The translations under genes were made by a program, and so were the position numbers. From DATBGZ01 sp963803115 (GTDB taxonomy: Bacteria; Actinomycetota; Actinomycetes; Mycobacteriales; Micromonosporaceae), in the NCBI GenBank assembly GCA_963803115.1, contig CAWDLN010000007.1:32755-96754 (forward strand): a stretch of DNA of 64,000 nt, written 5' to 3'. Under the pieces are notes generated by a model that was not told the DNA's origin, did no database searches, and was given only the letters and a program-made list of their open reading frames with translations. Shown one piece after another: positions 29,885 through 37,902 of the stretch. Every line of letters starts with the position of its first letter. The stretch's first letter is position 1.

Positions 29885-30368
29885 GATCAATCGCCTCCAC
29901 GCGACCAGAGCCGCCGAATCCAAGCACGCCTGCGCGGCCGAGTCGGTTCGGCCCATAACCTCCTTCAAGGCTGACCACCGAGCGAAGCCCTACGTCGAAG
30001 GTGCCCCCCGCCGGAGGTGTAATCGCCACCGCGCCGCGTGCGCCCGATCACCGAAATCATGACTCTTCCGCCCCCGAAGCGCCACCACTCGTCAAGGGGT
30101 CCGCCGGATCAATCGCGCGTGCACCCCGCTGATTTGGCTAGAGGTTGACGCATCGCGATATCGTGCCCGCCATGAGAGTTTTGCCCTGCCGAGATGGCCG
30201 GATGCGTTGTGTTGCCTGCGAACCAGCATCGCGGTATCTCGCGTTCCGCAGGGTCTTTGGTGGTCGTGTGCGCAAGCTGCGCCCAATCCGTAGCCGACGC
30301 GGGCACGGCCTCATCGGCTGCTGACCACTTCGTCACGAACCCGCACTAGCCAGCGGGTTACCACCGAC
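29885..30368. other. Gene-free stretch
   Basis: No frame here has a recognisable domain, and coding bias is poor on both strands. Two related 16-mers, GCATCGCGATATCGTG near 30149 and GCATCGCGGTATCTCG near 30228, hint at an old duplication. Possible remnants only. Confidence 0.4.
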
Positions 30369-30700
30369 CTAGCCCATCGTGGCGCCGAAGTCGTGTTCGG
30401 CAGGCACGTTTCGATGCCAGCCGAGGCAGAACGGGTGCCCGGCGGGATCGGCGTAGACCTGATGGCCCTCGTCGGTGTCAAGGTCGTCGGCGGCCTTGAG
30501 CAGCCGGGCACCGAGCGAGATGGCATGTTCCTGTGCGGCCCTGATGTCCTCGACGTGTAGATCGAGGTGGACCTGTTGCTGCTGCGGACCGCCGGGCCAC
30601 TCGGGCGCAACGGGGTTCGGCGCGAGTTGCACGCCGAACCGCCATTTGCCGTCGACGATCACGCTATGGCCCGGCGGCGCCCCGGAGCGCCGGTCCGGTA
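30369..30700 (-). pseudogene. VOC (glyoxalase-like) domain remnant
   Basis: The C-terminal half of a VOC/glyoxalase_6 protein is clear: VIVDGKWRFGVQLAPNPVAPEWP, VHLDLHVEDI, AISLGARLL, and DPAGHPFCLGWH at the end. The N-terminal half of the fold is absent, and the in-frame sequence upstream of 30700 is Arg/Pro/Ser-rich noise. The metal or substrate site built from both halves cannot form, so this is a fragment. Confidence 0.6.
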
Positions 30701-31193
30701 AACCTGGTCCGTCGCTGACGTGTGCTCGTGCCGTCGGCGAGCGAGCGGCCGCTATGAACGCAGAAGGGTGGGGGCACGGCCACCCGTCACTCCTCGCCAC
30801 AGGAGAGGGCATCAGGCGATGGCACGGGAGCACCTATCGCCCACGGGCATCACCGAGTTCGCGAACGAGGCGCTCGTACTCCGTCCGCGCACCGATCGCG
30901 TCACGGCGGTGCGGGTGAGCGTGGTAGAACCAGATCGCGTCGGCGAGAACCCACGGATGCACCGCAAGTAGCCAGATTCAACCACGGCCGCCTGGACGAA
31001 CCTCGAAACAGACCGCGCCGTACAACGGGATCCGGCCTGTCGACAATCAGGGTCAGGGAGCGCCGGCGCGTCACGCGCAGCGGTCGGCCAGGCCGCAACG
31101 CTGCCCACGGGATGGTGCGATTGCCCCACCAATCTTCCTGCACCACCGCGGCGGGCATGAGGCGGATCTCTGGCCCTCCACGGAGCGCTGTCT
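30701..31193. other. Degraded stretch with short open frames
   Basis: The only frame with protein-like character is 30834-30962 on the minus strand (42 residues, GTG start), reading HPWVLADAIWFYHAHPHRRDAIGA; I cannot place it in a family. The remainder looks non-coding or decayed. Confidence 0.35.
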
Positions 31194-31337
31194 TTACCAG
31201 CAGGCCACCAGCCCACCGTTGAGCAGCAGGAGCACTGACCCGACCCCAGCCCAGAAGCCGTACGAAGGCTCATCTGTGCCGTCACGAATCGGCCAAGGAG
31301 ATATGTGTATCCACACACCCGTGACGAATGCCAGCAT
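31194..31337 (-). CDS. Short membrane-protein-like ORF
   Basis: A 47-residue ORF beginning MLAFVTGVWIHISPWPI and ending in the hydrophobic FWAGVGSVLLLLNGGLVACW. A GGGAGG ribosome-like site lies upstream, and it starts 22 bp after the stop of the next membrane ORF, so the two could be co-transcribed. It may instead be the tail of a once longer protein. Low confidence. Confidence 0.35.
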   Translation of the reverse strand: MLAFVTGVWIHISPWPIRDGTDEPSYGFWAGVGSVLLLLNGGLVACW

Positions 31338-31358
31338 GAGCAGTCGGTGCGTGCCTCC

Positions 31359-31688
31359 CTAGATCTTGACACAGAGGGGTTCACCCACGACCAGATAGCC
31401 GAACCCTCGACTCGCGGGTACTACAAACCCGGCGCCTTCCCGCACTACGAAGCCGTCCGGTTTGGCCCGGCCCAGAACCGCGGACGCCATTGGCGCCGCC
31501 AAGCCGAGCAGTGGGAGCCCGCAGACCATGACCGCGAAAAGCCTGTACGCCGGAGCATGGAGCTGTGCCGCGGCAAGGGTCCACGCGATTGCGATGACCA
31601 TCGTCGCCACGATCAGCGGCCGCGACACCCCGCCTGCGCCTCCAGGACCAGGTAGGAACGACGTCGAGGCGGAGTCGGACATCGTCAT
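31359..31688 (-). CDS. Putative membrane protein
   Basis: A 109-residue ORF with two hydrophobic helices (PLIVATMVIAIAWTLAAAQL and YRLFAVMVCGLPLLGLAAPM) and a Gly/Val-rich C-terminus. No family is recognised. Composition is closer to coding than its surroundings, but it sits in a zone of remnants and may be a fragment. Confidence 0.45.
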   Translation of the reverse strand: MTMSDSASTSFLPGPGGAGGVSRPLIVATMVIAIAWTLAAAQLHAPAYRLFAVMVCGLPLLGLAAPMASAVLGRAKPDGFVVREGAGFVVPASRGFGYLVVGEPLCVKI

Positions 31689-31917
31689 ACGCGCATGCTG
31701 CGCCGCCCGGCACGGACCGTCAACACAGCTCGGGGCCGTGCGGACTCCCCCATCGCCCGCCAGGCATCAGTATCGCCACGCCCAAGAGCACCCAGATGCT
31801 GCCGAGACGTCGCGAGCTGCGCCACGCCGACCTGGCGCGCGGATGGATGAACGCATGAAGTGAAGCCGGACACCTAAGTGGACAGTCGCGTCGGTACGAA
31901 AGTCAAAGGCGCTGGTT
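31689..31917. other. Non-coding spacer before ychF
   Basis: No supported gene. Frames on both strands are Arg/Ala-rich shadows with no domain. Confidence 0.4.
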
Positions 31918-32991
31918 CTACACGTTGAAGCGGAACTCGACGACGTCCCCGTCCTGCATCACGTAGTCCTTACCCTCGATGCGCACCTTCCCGGCTGCCT
32001 TCGCGGCAGTCATGGAGCCCGCGGCCATCAGATCGTCGTACCCCACCACCTCGGCCTTGATGAACCCACGCTGGAAGTCGGTGTGGATGACCCCGGCGGC
32101 CTCGGGAGCGGTGGCGCCGATCGGGATCGTCCAGGCCCGCGACTCCTTGGGACCGGCCGTCAGGTACGTCTGCAGGCCCAGGGTGCCGAAACCGACCCGG
32201 ATCAGTTGGTGCAGACCGGGCTCGGGCTGGCCGATCGATGCGAGCAACTCGCGCGCCTCGTCGTCGGGCAGGTCCATGAGCTCGGACTCGATCTTCGCGT
32301 CCATGAAGACGGCGTCGGCGGGAGCCACGAGAGCACGCAGCTCGTCGAGGAAGGACTCGTTGGCCAGCTCCTCTTCGTCCACATTAAACACATATAGGAA
32401 CGGCTTGGCGGTCAAGAGATGCAGCTCGTCGAGGAGATCCAAATCGGAAAACCGTCCGGAGAGAGTGGTGCCACCATCGAGCAGCTCCCGGGCGGCGGCG
32501 GTGGCGTTGACGACGGGTGCCCGCTCCTTGCGTACCTTTGCTTCCTTCTCGAGGCGGGGCAGCGCCTTGTCGATGGTCTGGATGTCGGCCAGCATCAGCT
32601 CGGTGTTGATCGTGTCGATGTCGTCGCGCGGCGAGATCTTGCCGTCCACGTGCACCACGTTCGGGTCGGAGAATGCCCGCACCACCTGACAGATGGCGCT
32701 CGCCTCGCGAATGTTGGCAAGAAAGGCGTTACCACGCCCCTGTCCCTTCGAGGCGCCGCGGACGAGGCCGGCGATGTCGACGAACGACACTGGTGCGTGC
32801 ACGACCTTCTGCGAGTCGAACATCTCGGCGAGTCGGTCGAGCCGTTCGTCGGGCAGCCCGACCACGCCGACGTTGGGCTCGATCGTGGCGAACGGGTAGT
32901 TCTCGGCGACCACGTTGTTCTTGGTCAGAGCGTTGAACAGGGTGCTCTTGCCAACGTTAGGCAACCCGACGATGCCGATAGTAAGGCTCAC
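31918..32991 (-). CDS. ychF: Ribosome-associated ATPase/GTPase YchF (OLA1 family)
   Basis: A 357-residue protein, typical length. The P-loop GLPNVGKST opens the protein, DIAGLVRGASKGQGRG is the switch region, and NVDE in FNVDEEE replaces the GTPase NKxD motif, which explains the family's preference for ATP. The C-terminal TGS domain ends YVMQDGDVVEFRFNV. GTG 32991 starts the canonical SLTIGIVG; a perfect TAAAAT -10 box lies 8 nt before it, so translation is probably leaderless. YchF binds the ribosome and affects stress responses. Confidence 0.96.
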   Translation of the reverse strand: MSLTIGIVGLPNVGKSTLFNALTKNNVVAENYPFATIEPNVGVVGLPDERLDRLAEMFDSQKVVHAPVSFVDIAGLVRGASKGQGRGNAFLANIREASAICQVVRAFSDPNVVHVDGKISPRDDIDTINTELMLADIQTIDKALPRLEKEAKVRKERAPVVNATAAARELLDGGTTLSGRFSDLDLLDELHLLTAKPFLYVFNVDEEELANESFLDELRALVAPADAVFMDAKIESELMDLPDDEARELLASIGQPEPGLHQLIRVGFGTLGLQTYLTAGPKESRAWTIPIGATAPEAAGVIHTDFQRGFIKAEVVGYDDLMAAGSMTAAKAAGKVRIEGKDYVMQDGDVVEFRFNV

Positions 32992-32999
32992 GGGCCGCC

Positions 33000-33005
33000 A
33001 TTTTA
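33000..33005 (-). promoter_or_regulatory. -10 box of ychF
   Basis: TAAAAT on the minus strand, 8 nt before GTG 32991; no Shine-Dalgarno sequence. This is the best -10 match in the window. Confidence 0.6.
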
Positions 33006-33082
33006 GCCGGCCACCCGTCACGGACCGTGACCAGACTCATCCACCGGTTGGGACGGCGGTCCTTACCTCGCCGGGATCGAGC

Positions 33083-33088
33083 TAACGT
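33083..33088 (+). promoter_or_regulatory. -10 box of the thioredoxin-like gene
   Basis: TAACGT six bases before GTG 33095, no ribosome site; a leaderless start is likely. Confidence 0.45.
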
Positions 33089-33094
33089 GGCTGT

Positions 33095-33526
33095 GTGCCC
33101 GGATGGGTAGGCGCAGGGGTGAGTGTCGCGATTGTGCTGGTGGCCTCGACCATCGGCCTGGCATGGCGCGCTCGCAACGGCCGCTTCCGGACCCGGACCG
33201 CACCGACAACCGAGCCCGCGCTCGAGGCACTCGGTGTCACCCGTGGAGTCGTCACGCTCCTGCAGTTTTCAACGGTGTTCTGTGCGCCGTGCCGATCGAC
33301 CCGCGCGTTCTGCGCCGAGGTGGCCAAGTCCGTACCGGGCGTGCGGCACCTCGAGGTCGACGCCGAGTCGCACCTCGCCGAGGTTCGGACGCTCGACGTC
33401 TGGCGCACACCGACGGTGCTCGTGATCGACGCCGACGGTCTGGTGCGAAGCCGGGCGACCGGTCCGACGAACCGCGCTCAGCTGCTGGCCGCCGTCGCCG
33501 ACGTCCTGGAACCGGTCGCCGCATGA
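33095..33526 (+). CDS. Membrane-anchored thioredoxin-like protein
   Basis: A 143-residue protein. One N-terminal hydrophobic helix (about residues 4-22) is followed by a thioredoxin fold with the redox motif C63-A-P-C66 (TVFCAPCRSTRAFC) and a cis-proline in WRTPTVLVID. It probably acts as a thiol-disulphide exchanger tethered to the membrane; which side it faces is uncertain. It overlaps by 4 bp (ATGA) with a Cys-rich leader ORF that precedes a DUF4395 gene, a combination tied to sulphur or redox metabolism in actinobacteria. Confidence 0.85.
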   Translation: MPGWVGAGVSVAIVLVASTIGLAWRARNGRFRTRTAPTTEPALEALGVTRGVVTLLQFSTVFCAPCRSTRAFCAEVAKSVPGVRHLEVDAESHLAEVRTLDVWRTPTVLVIDADGLVRSRATGPTNRAQLLAAVADVLEPVAA

Positions 33527-33600
33527 AAACCGTCCCACTCACCCGCCGCCGCGCAGTGGACCACTGCCGGATGTGCACCAGCCTCTGTCCCGTCTCCTGA
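33523..33600 (+). CDS. Cys-rich leader peptide, 25 residues
   Basis: The ATG overlaps the thioredoxin stop (ATGA). The product is MKTVPLTRRRAVDHCRMCTS followed by LCPVS: a basic block and three cysteines near the end. This is the pattern of the short actinobacterial leader peptides (LTRRRAVDxCRxxTxLC) found before sulphur-metabolism genes, and of the Cys-rich uORFs shown in mycobacteria to work as cysteine-responsive attenuators. It ends 43 bp before the DUF4395 gene. Ribosome stalling at the Cys codons when Cys-tRNA is low would alter downstream folding or coupling; that regulatory role is inference. Confidence 0.65.
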   Translation: MKTVPLTRRRAVDHCRMCTSLCPVS

Positions 33601-33624
33601 TCGCCGACTCAGTCCACACTCGTC

Positions 33625-33638
33625 CGCCTCAGGAGGCG
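33625..33638 (+). promoter_or_regulatory. Hairpin covering the DUF4395 ribosome site
   Basis: CGCCT-CAGG-AGGCG (33625-33638) places the AGGAGG Shine-Dalgarno of the DUF4395 gene inside the loop and 3' arm of a stem. It lies between the Cys-rich leader ORF and ATG 33644, so it could be the output element of an attenuator. Confidence 0.45.
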
Positions 33639-33643
33639 TCGTC

Positions 33644-34060
33644 ATGCAGCTCGACGTGCGCGGCCCGCGGTTCGCGGCCGCCGTCACCACTCTCGTTCTT
33701 GTCGCCGTACTGGTTACCGGCAACGGTTGGCTCGCTGTCGCCCAGACGGTCGTCTTCGCGATCGGCGCGGCCAGCTCGCGCTATGCGCCGTACGGCCTTC
33801 TCTTCCGTACGGTCATCGCACCCCGCATCGGCCCGCCGCCGGCGTTCGAGCCGGCCGAGCCGGTCCGCTTCGCTCAGGGCGTCGGATTTGCGTTCCTCGC
33901 GATCGCGAGCACCGCGTACTCTAGCGGATCGGTTGTCGTGGGCGCCGTCGCGACCGGGTTCGCACTCGCGGCCGCGTTCCTCAACGCGGCGTTCGGCCTG
34001 TGCCTGGGGTGCGAGGCGTACCTGCTCATCCGCCGCGCGACCAGCCGCAGTACGGCCTGA
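33644..34060 (+). CDS. DUF4395 family membrane protein
   Basis: A 138-residue protein with about four hydrophobic helices. The start VRGPRFAAAVTTLVL, the centre EPVRFAQGVGFAFL and the end AAFGLCLGCEAYLL with its CLGC motif are the DUF4395 hallmarks. The family is often linked to thioredoxins and rhodanese-type sulphurtransferases; its biochemical role is unknown. The two cysteines could exchange electrons with the thioredoxin-like protein encoded upstream (inference). Confidence 0.85.
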   Translation: MQLDVRGPRFAAAVTTLVLVAVLVTGNGWLAVAQTVVFAIGAASSRYAPYGLLFRTVIAPRIGPPPAFEPAEPVRFAQGVGFAFLAIASTAYSSGSVVVGAVATGFALAAAFLNAAFGLCLGCEAYLLIRRATSRSTA

Positions 34061-34117
34061 CAGCCAGGTCCGAAACCCGCCAGCACGAGCCGGGCCCGAG
34101 GGCGCAGTATCGATGTC

Positions 34118-35563
34118 GTGGAACCGCATCTCGACTTCGATCTGTGCTACCGCGCGGTGGACAGCCGCGACGCCCGCTTCGACGGCTGGTTCGTCACCTG
34201 TGTGACATCGACCGGGATCTACTGCCGGCCGTCGTGTCCGGCGCTGACGCCGAAACGGTCCAACGTCCGGTTCCTGCCGTCGGCCGCGGCCGCGCAGCGC
34301 GAGGGGTTTCGCGCGTGCCTTCGGTGCCGCCCGGACGCCGCGCCGGGCTCACCACAGTGGAACTACCGGGCCGACGTGGTCGGCCGCGCGATGCGACTCA
34401 TCGCCGACGGCGTGGTCGATCGCGACGGTGTACCGGGACTCGCCGCTCGGATCGGTTACACGGAACGGCATCTGAGCCGCCTGCTCACGGCCGAGGTGGG
34501 CGCTGGGCCGCTCGCGTTGGCCCGGGCCCAGCGGTCGCAGACGGCGCGCATCCTCATCGAAACCACCGGCATGGGACTCGCGGATGTGGCGTTCGCGGCC
34601 GGGTTCGGCAGCGTGCGCCAATTCAACGGCACAATCCGCGAGACGTACGGCCGATCTCCGTCCGAGCTGCGGGCCGCCCGTCGCAATAAGCAAACCACGG
34701 AGCTCGGCGTCATCTCGCTGCGATTGCCGTACCGCGAACCGCTTCACGCCGAGGCGCTGCTGGAGTTTCTAGGCGGCCGCACGATTCCCGGCGTGGACGA
34801 GGTGCAGGGCGACCGCTACTGCCGGGGTTTGCGACTTCCCCATGGTGCTGGCCGGGTCGAACTCGCCATCCGGCCCGGTTACGCCGAGGCCACACTCCAC
34901 CTCGCCGACATGCGGGACCTCGCCCCAGCGGTGGCCCGCTGCCGGCGCCTGCTCGATCTCGACGCGGACCCGGTCGCGGTGGATGCCGCGCTCGCCCTCG
35001 ATCCAGCCCTGGCGCCCTCCGTGGCCAAGGAAGCAGGGGTACGAGTGCCGGGTGCCGTGGACGGATTCGAGATGGCGGTCCGCGCGGTGGTCGGACAGCA
35101 GATCTCGGTCGCGGGCGCGCGCACTGTACTTTCGCGCCTCGTCACGGCAGCCAGCCCGCCGCCGGATCCGGCCGTCGACGGGTTGCGCGGCTTCCCCGCG
35201 GCGGTCGAGGTCGCCGAGGCACCGGACGCCGCGTTCGGGATGCCCGCCGCCCGCCGCCGGACACTCCGCGCGCTGGCCACCGCGGTTGCCGGCGGGCAGC
35301 TGCATCTCGACCCGGGCGCCGACCGTGAGGAGACGGAAGCGCGGTTGGTTGAGATCCCCGGCATCGGCCCGTGGACGGCCCAGTACGTCGCGCTGCGCGC
35401 ACTCGGCGACCCCGACGTCCTGCTCCCTACCGATCTCGGCGTCCGTCGCGGCGCCGCAGCACTCGGCCTACCCGACGACCCCGCCGCGCTGGCGCACCAC
35501 GCTCGTGCGACCTGGGCGCCGTGGCGCTCGTACGCGACTATCCGCCTCTGGAGGCACGCATGA
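34118..35563 (+). CDS. alkA: Ada-AlkA fusion: methyl-acceptor regulator and 3-methyladenine DNA glycosylase
   Basis: A 481-residue, three-part protein. Residues 1-75 are the Ada zinc domain with C36, C40, C67 and C70 (YCRPSC and CLRC); C36 corresponds to the Ada methylphosphotriester acceptor. Residues about 85-185 are an AraC helix-turn-helix. From about 190 onward it is an AlkA glycosylase with helix-hairpin-helix EIPGIGPWTAQYVALR and catalytic D439 in LLPTDLGVR. It senses methyl damage, activates genes and excises alkylated bases. The stop overlaps the ogt start by 4 bp. It is probably autoinduced after methylation of C36. Confidence 0.93.
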   Translation: MEPHLDFDLCYRAVDSRDARFDGWFVTCVTSTGIYCRPSCPALTPKRSNVRFLPSAAAAQREGFRACLRCRPDAAPGSPQWNYRADVVGRAMRLIADGVVDRDGVPGLAARIGYTERHLSRLLTAEVGAGPLALARAQRSQTARILIETTGMGLADVAFAAGFGSVRQFNGTIRETYGRSPSELRAARRNKQTTELGVISLRLPYREPLHAEALLEFLGGRTIPGVDEVQGDRYCRGLRLPHGAGRVELAIRPGYAEATLHLADMRDLAPAVARCRRLLDLDADPVAVDAALALDPALAPSVAKEAGVRVPGAVDGFEMAVRAVVGQQISVAGARTVLSRLVTAASPPPDPAVDGLRGFPAAVEVAEAPDAAFGMPAARRRTLRALATAVAGGQLHLDPGADREETEARLVEIPGIGPWTAQYVALRALGDPDVLLPTDLGVRRGAAALGLPDDPAALAHHARATWAPWRSYATIRLWRHA

Positions 35564-36063
35564 AAACGTCCACTTTAGACACACAGTTCGGGCCGTTCAC
35601 GGCCGTCGTCGACGATGACGGCGCGGTGCTGGCATCGGGCTGGACCGCCGATGTGTCCGCACTCGTACGGCTGATTCATCCCTCACTGCGTCCGATCGCC
35701 CACCCGGCAATGGCGCGCGACCTCGGCCGCGTGACCACAGCGATACGTGCCTACCACGCCGGCGACCTCCATGCCATCGACGAGCTGCCGGTGCGCCAGT
35801 ACAGCGGCGGCGCCTTTCTCACCGCGGCGTGGAAGGCGCTGCGCGAGGTCGCCCCAGGCCACCCGGTCACGTACACGGAACTGGCCGCACGTACCGGAAA
35901 TCCCGCCGCGAACCGGGCCGCCGCACAGGCCTGTGCACGCAATGCGGCCGCCCTGTTCGTGCCGTGTCATCGCGTGGTACGGGTCGGCGGTGCCGTGAGT
36001 GGGTTCCGCTGGGGCGCGTCGATCAAACAGGCTCTCCTCTTGCACGAGTCCACCGAGCGCTGA
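35560..36063 (+). CDS. ogt: Methylated-DNA--protein-cysteine methyltransferase
   Basis: A 167-residue suicide enzyme that removes O6-methyl groups from guanine. The active site is PCHRVV with C136, and the DNA-reading helix RAAAQACARN precedes it. ATG 35560 overlaps the ada-alkA stop. Together with that gene it gives the cell base excision, direct reversal and sensing of alkylation in one operon. Confidence 0.94.
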   Translation: MKTSTLDTQFGPFTAVVDDDGAVLASGWTADVSALVRLIHPSLRPIAHPAMARDLGRVTTAIRAYHAGDLHAIDELPVRQYSGGAFLTAAWKALREVAPGHPVTYTELAARTGNPAANRAAAQACARNAAALFVPCHRVVRVGGAVSGFRWGASIKQALLLHESTER

Positions 36064-36093
36064 AACTCGAGGGCATCTGTCGGATCCACCGGC

Positions 36094-36099
36094 TACCTT
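36094..36099 (+). promoter_or_regulatory. -10 box of the heterodimeric exporter operon
   Basis: TACCTT six bases before GTG 36106; no ribosome site, leaderless pattern. Confidence 0.45.
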
Positions 36100-36105
36100 C
36101 GTAGG

Positions 36106-37902
36106 GTGCCCCCGGACCGCCATCCTCTTCGGAACCTTTGGCGGACTCGGCAATACCTTCGACCGTACAGGTGGCTGTACGTCTGTCTGGTCGTCGCCGG
36201 GTGTGCCGCCACGGGACTCGCGATCGCGATCCCGCTTCTCTCCCAACGCGTGATCGACGGGCCGGTATCGCACGGCCAGACGAATGGCCTATGGCAGCTC
36301 GGCGGGTTGGCGTTGGCGTTCGGACTGGTCGAGGCCGGGCTGATCTTCTTCCGCCGATGGGTCTCGTCATCGTCCGCGCTTGGCATGGAGTCCGCACTAC
36401 GCGGGGACATCTACCGTCATCTGCAACGATTGCCGGTTGGCTTTCACGACGGCTGGCAATCTGGCCAGCTGTTATCGCGGGCGACGTCGGATCTGAGCGC
36501 GATCCGGCGCTTCCTCTCGTTCGGACTCATCTTCCTGGCGATCAACTTCGTCACATACGTCACGGTGGTCGCGCTCCTGCTGCACTACTACTGGCCGCTC
36601 GGCACGGTCGTGGTGTTGAGCACGATCCCGCTGACGGTGATCAGCCTCCGGTTCACCCGCCGGTACAACGCCATGTCCCGCGCTATGCAAGACCAGCAGG
36701 GCGATGTGGCGACGCTGGTGGAAGAGTCGGCCGGCGGGATCCGGGTCATCAAGGCCTTCCGCCGGCACGACCACATGTCGGGCGTCTTCGACGAGCGCGC
36801 GACGCGGCTCTATGACACGGCGGTTGGGAAGTTGCGGCTGGTCGCGACTACCTGGCCACGGTTCGACCTGGTGTCCAACACGATGCTCGCCACCAGCCTC
36901 GTCGGTGGTGCGGTCGCCGTTTCGCTGGGCCATCTCACCATCGGCGAGCTGGTTGCGTTCGTGGCGTTGCAACTGATGCTGATCTGGCCGGTCGACGCAC
37001 TGGGCTACATCATCGCCAACGGGCAGGAGGCGATGACCGCGGCGGACCGGATCTACGAGCTGCTCGACGCGGAGCCATCCATTGTGGACAGACCCGGCGC
37101 GGTGGCGCTCAGCAAGGATGGGGTACGGGCGGCCGTTCGCTTTGAGGGCGTCTGGTTCCGGTTTCCCGGAGCCGGGGAGCCGGTGCTGCGCGGAGTGGAC
37201 CTGGCAGTGTTGCCGGGCGAGACTCTGGCCATCGTCGGCGCGACCGGGTCGGGCAAGACGACACTCGCGACGATGGTCCCCCGCCTGATCGACCCGACCG
37301 AGGGCCGGATCACGCTCGACGGACGGGACATCCGCGATATCACGATCAACTCGCTTCGTTCCGTGATCGGGTTCGCCTTCGAGGAGGCGACGCTGTTCTC
37401 GATGAGCGTGCGGGAAAACCTGACGCTCGGCCGACCGGATGCCACGGACGCGGAGGTCGACGAGGCGCTTTCCATCGCCCAGGCCGACTTCGTCAGGGAC
37501 CTGCCGTGGGGGCTACGGACCCGCATCGGTGAACAGGGGCTGTCGCTCTCGGGCGGACAACGGCAGCGGCTCGCGTTGGCTCGCGCCGTCCTGGGAAAAC
37601 CACGATTGCTCGTCCTCGACGACCCGCTCTCGGCGCTGGACGTGCACACAGAGGCACTCGTCGAGGAAGCCCTGGCTCGGGTACTGGCCGGCACCACCGC
37701 GATCCTTGTGGTCCATCGGCCGAGCACCGTGGCGCTGGCCGATCGCGTCGCTCTGCTGCAAGACGGCGCGATCGCGGCGGTGGGTACGCACACGGAGTTG
37801 CTCGCCACCGTACCGGGCTATCGCGACGTCCTCTCGGCGGCGGCCGAGCCCGACGAACCGCCCATAGATCCCGAAGCCGCGGAGGGGGCGCTGGCCCGAT
37901 GA
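36106..37902 (+). CDS. ABC exporter half-transporter, degenerate-site subunit
   Basis: A 598-residue half-exporter: six-helix domain (residues ~20-310), then an NBD with Walker A GATGSGKTT, signature LSGGQRQR and Walker B LLVLDDPLSALD. The residue after the Walker B aspartate is Asp rather than the catalytic Glu, the mark of the degenerate-site subunit in heterodimeric exporters. The stop overlaps the next gene by 4 bp (ATGA). The substrate is unknown; Rv1272c/Rv1273c-type lipid or drug exporters have this architecture. Confidence 0.92.
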   Translation: MPPDRHPLRNLWRTRQYLRPYRWLYVCLVVAGCAATGLAIAIPLLSQRVIDGPVSHGQTNGLWQLGGLALAFGLVEAGLIFFRRWVSSSSALGMESALRGDIYRHLQRLPVGFHDGWQSGQLLSRATSDLSAIRRFLSFGLIFLAINFVTYVTVVALLLHYYWPLGTVVVLSTIPLTVISLRFTRRYNAMSRAMQDQQGDVATLVEESAGGIRVIKAFRRHDHMSGVFDERATRLYDTAVGKLRLVATTWPRFDLVSNTMLATSLVGGAVAVSLGHLTIGELVAFVALQLMLIWPVDALGYIIANGQEAMTAADRIYELLDAEPSIVDRPGAVALSKDGVRAAVRFEGVWFRFPGAGEPVLRGVDLAVLPGETLAIVGATGSGKTTLATMVPRLIDPTEGRITLDGRDIRDITINSLRSVIGFAFEEATLFSMSVRENLTLGRPDATDAEVDEALSIAQADFVRDLPWGLRTRIGEQGLSLSGGQRQRLALARAVLGKPRLLVLDDPLSALDVHTEALVEEALARVLAGTTAILVVHRPSTVALADRVALLQDGAIAAVGTHTELLATVPGYRDVLSAAAEPDEPPIDPEAAEGALAR

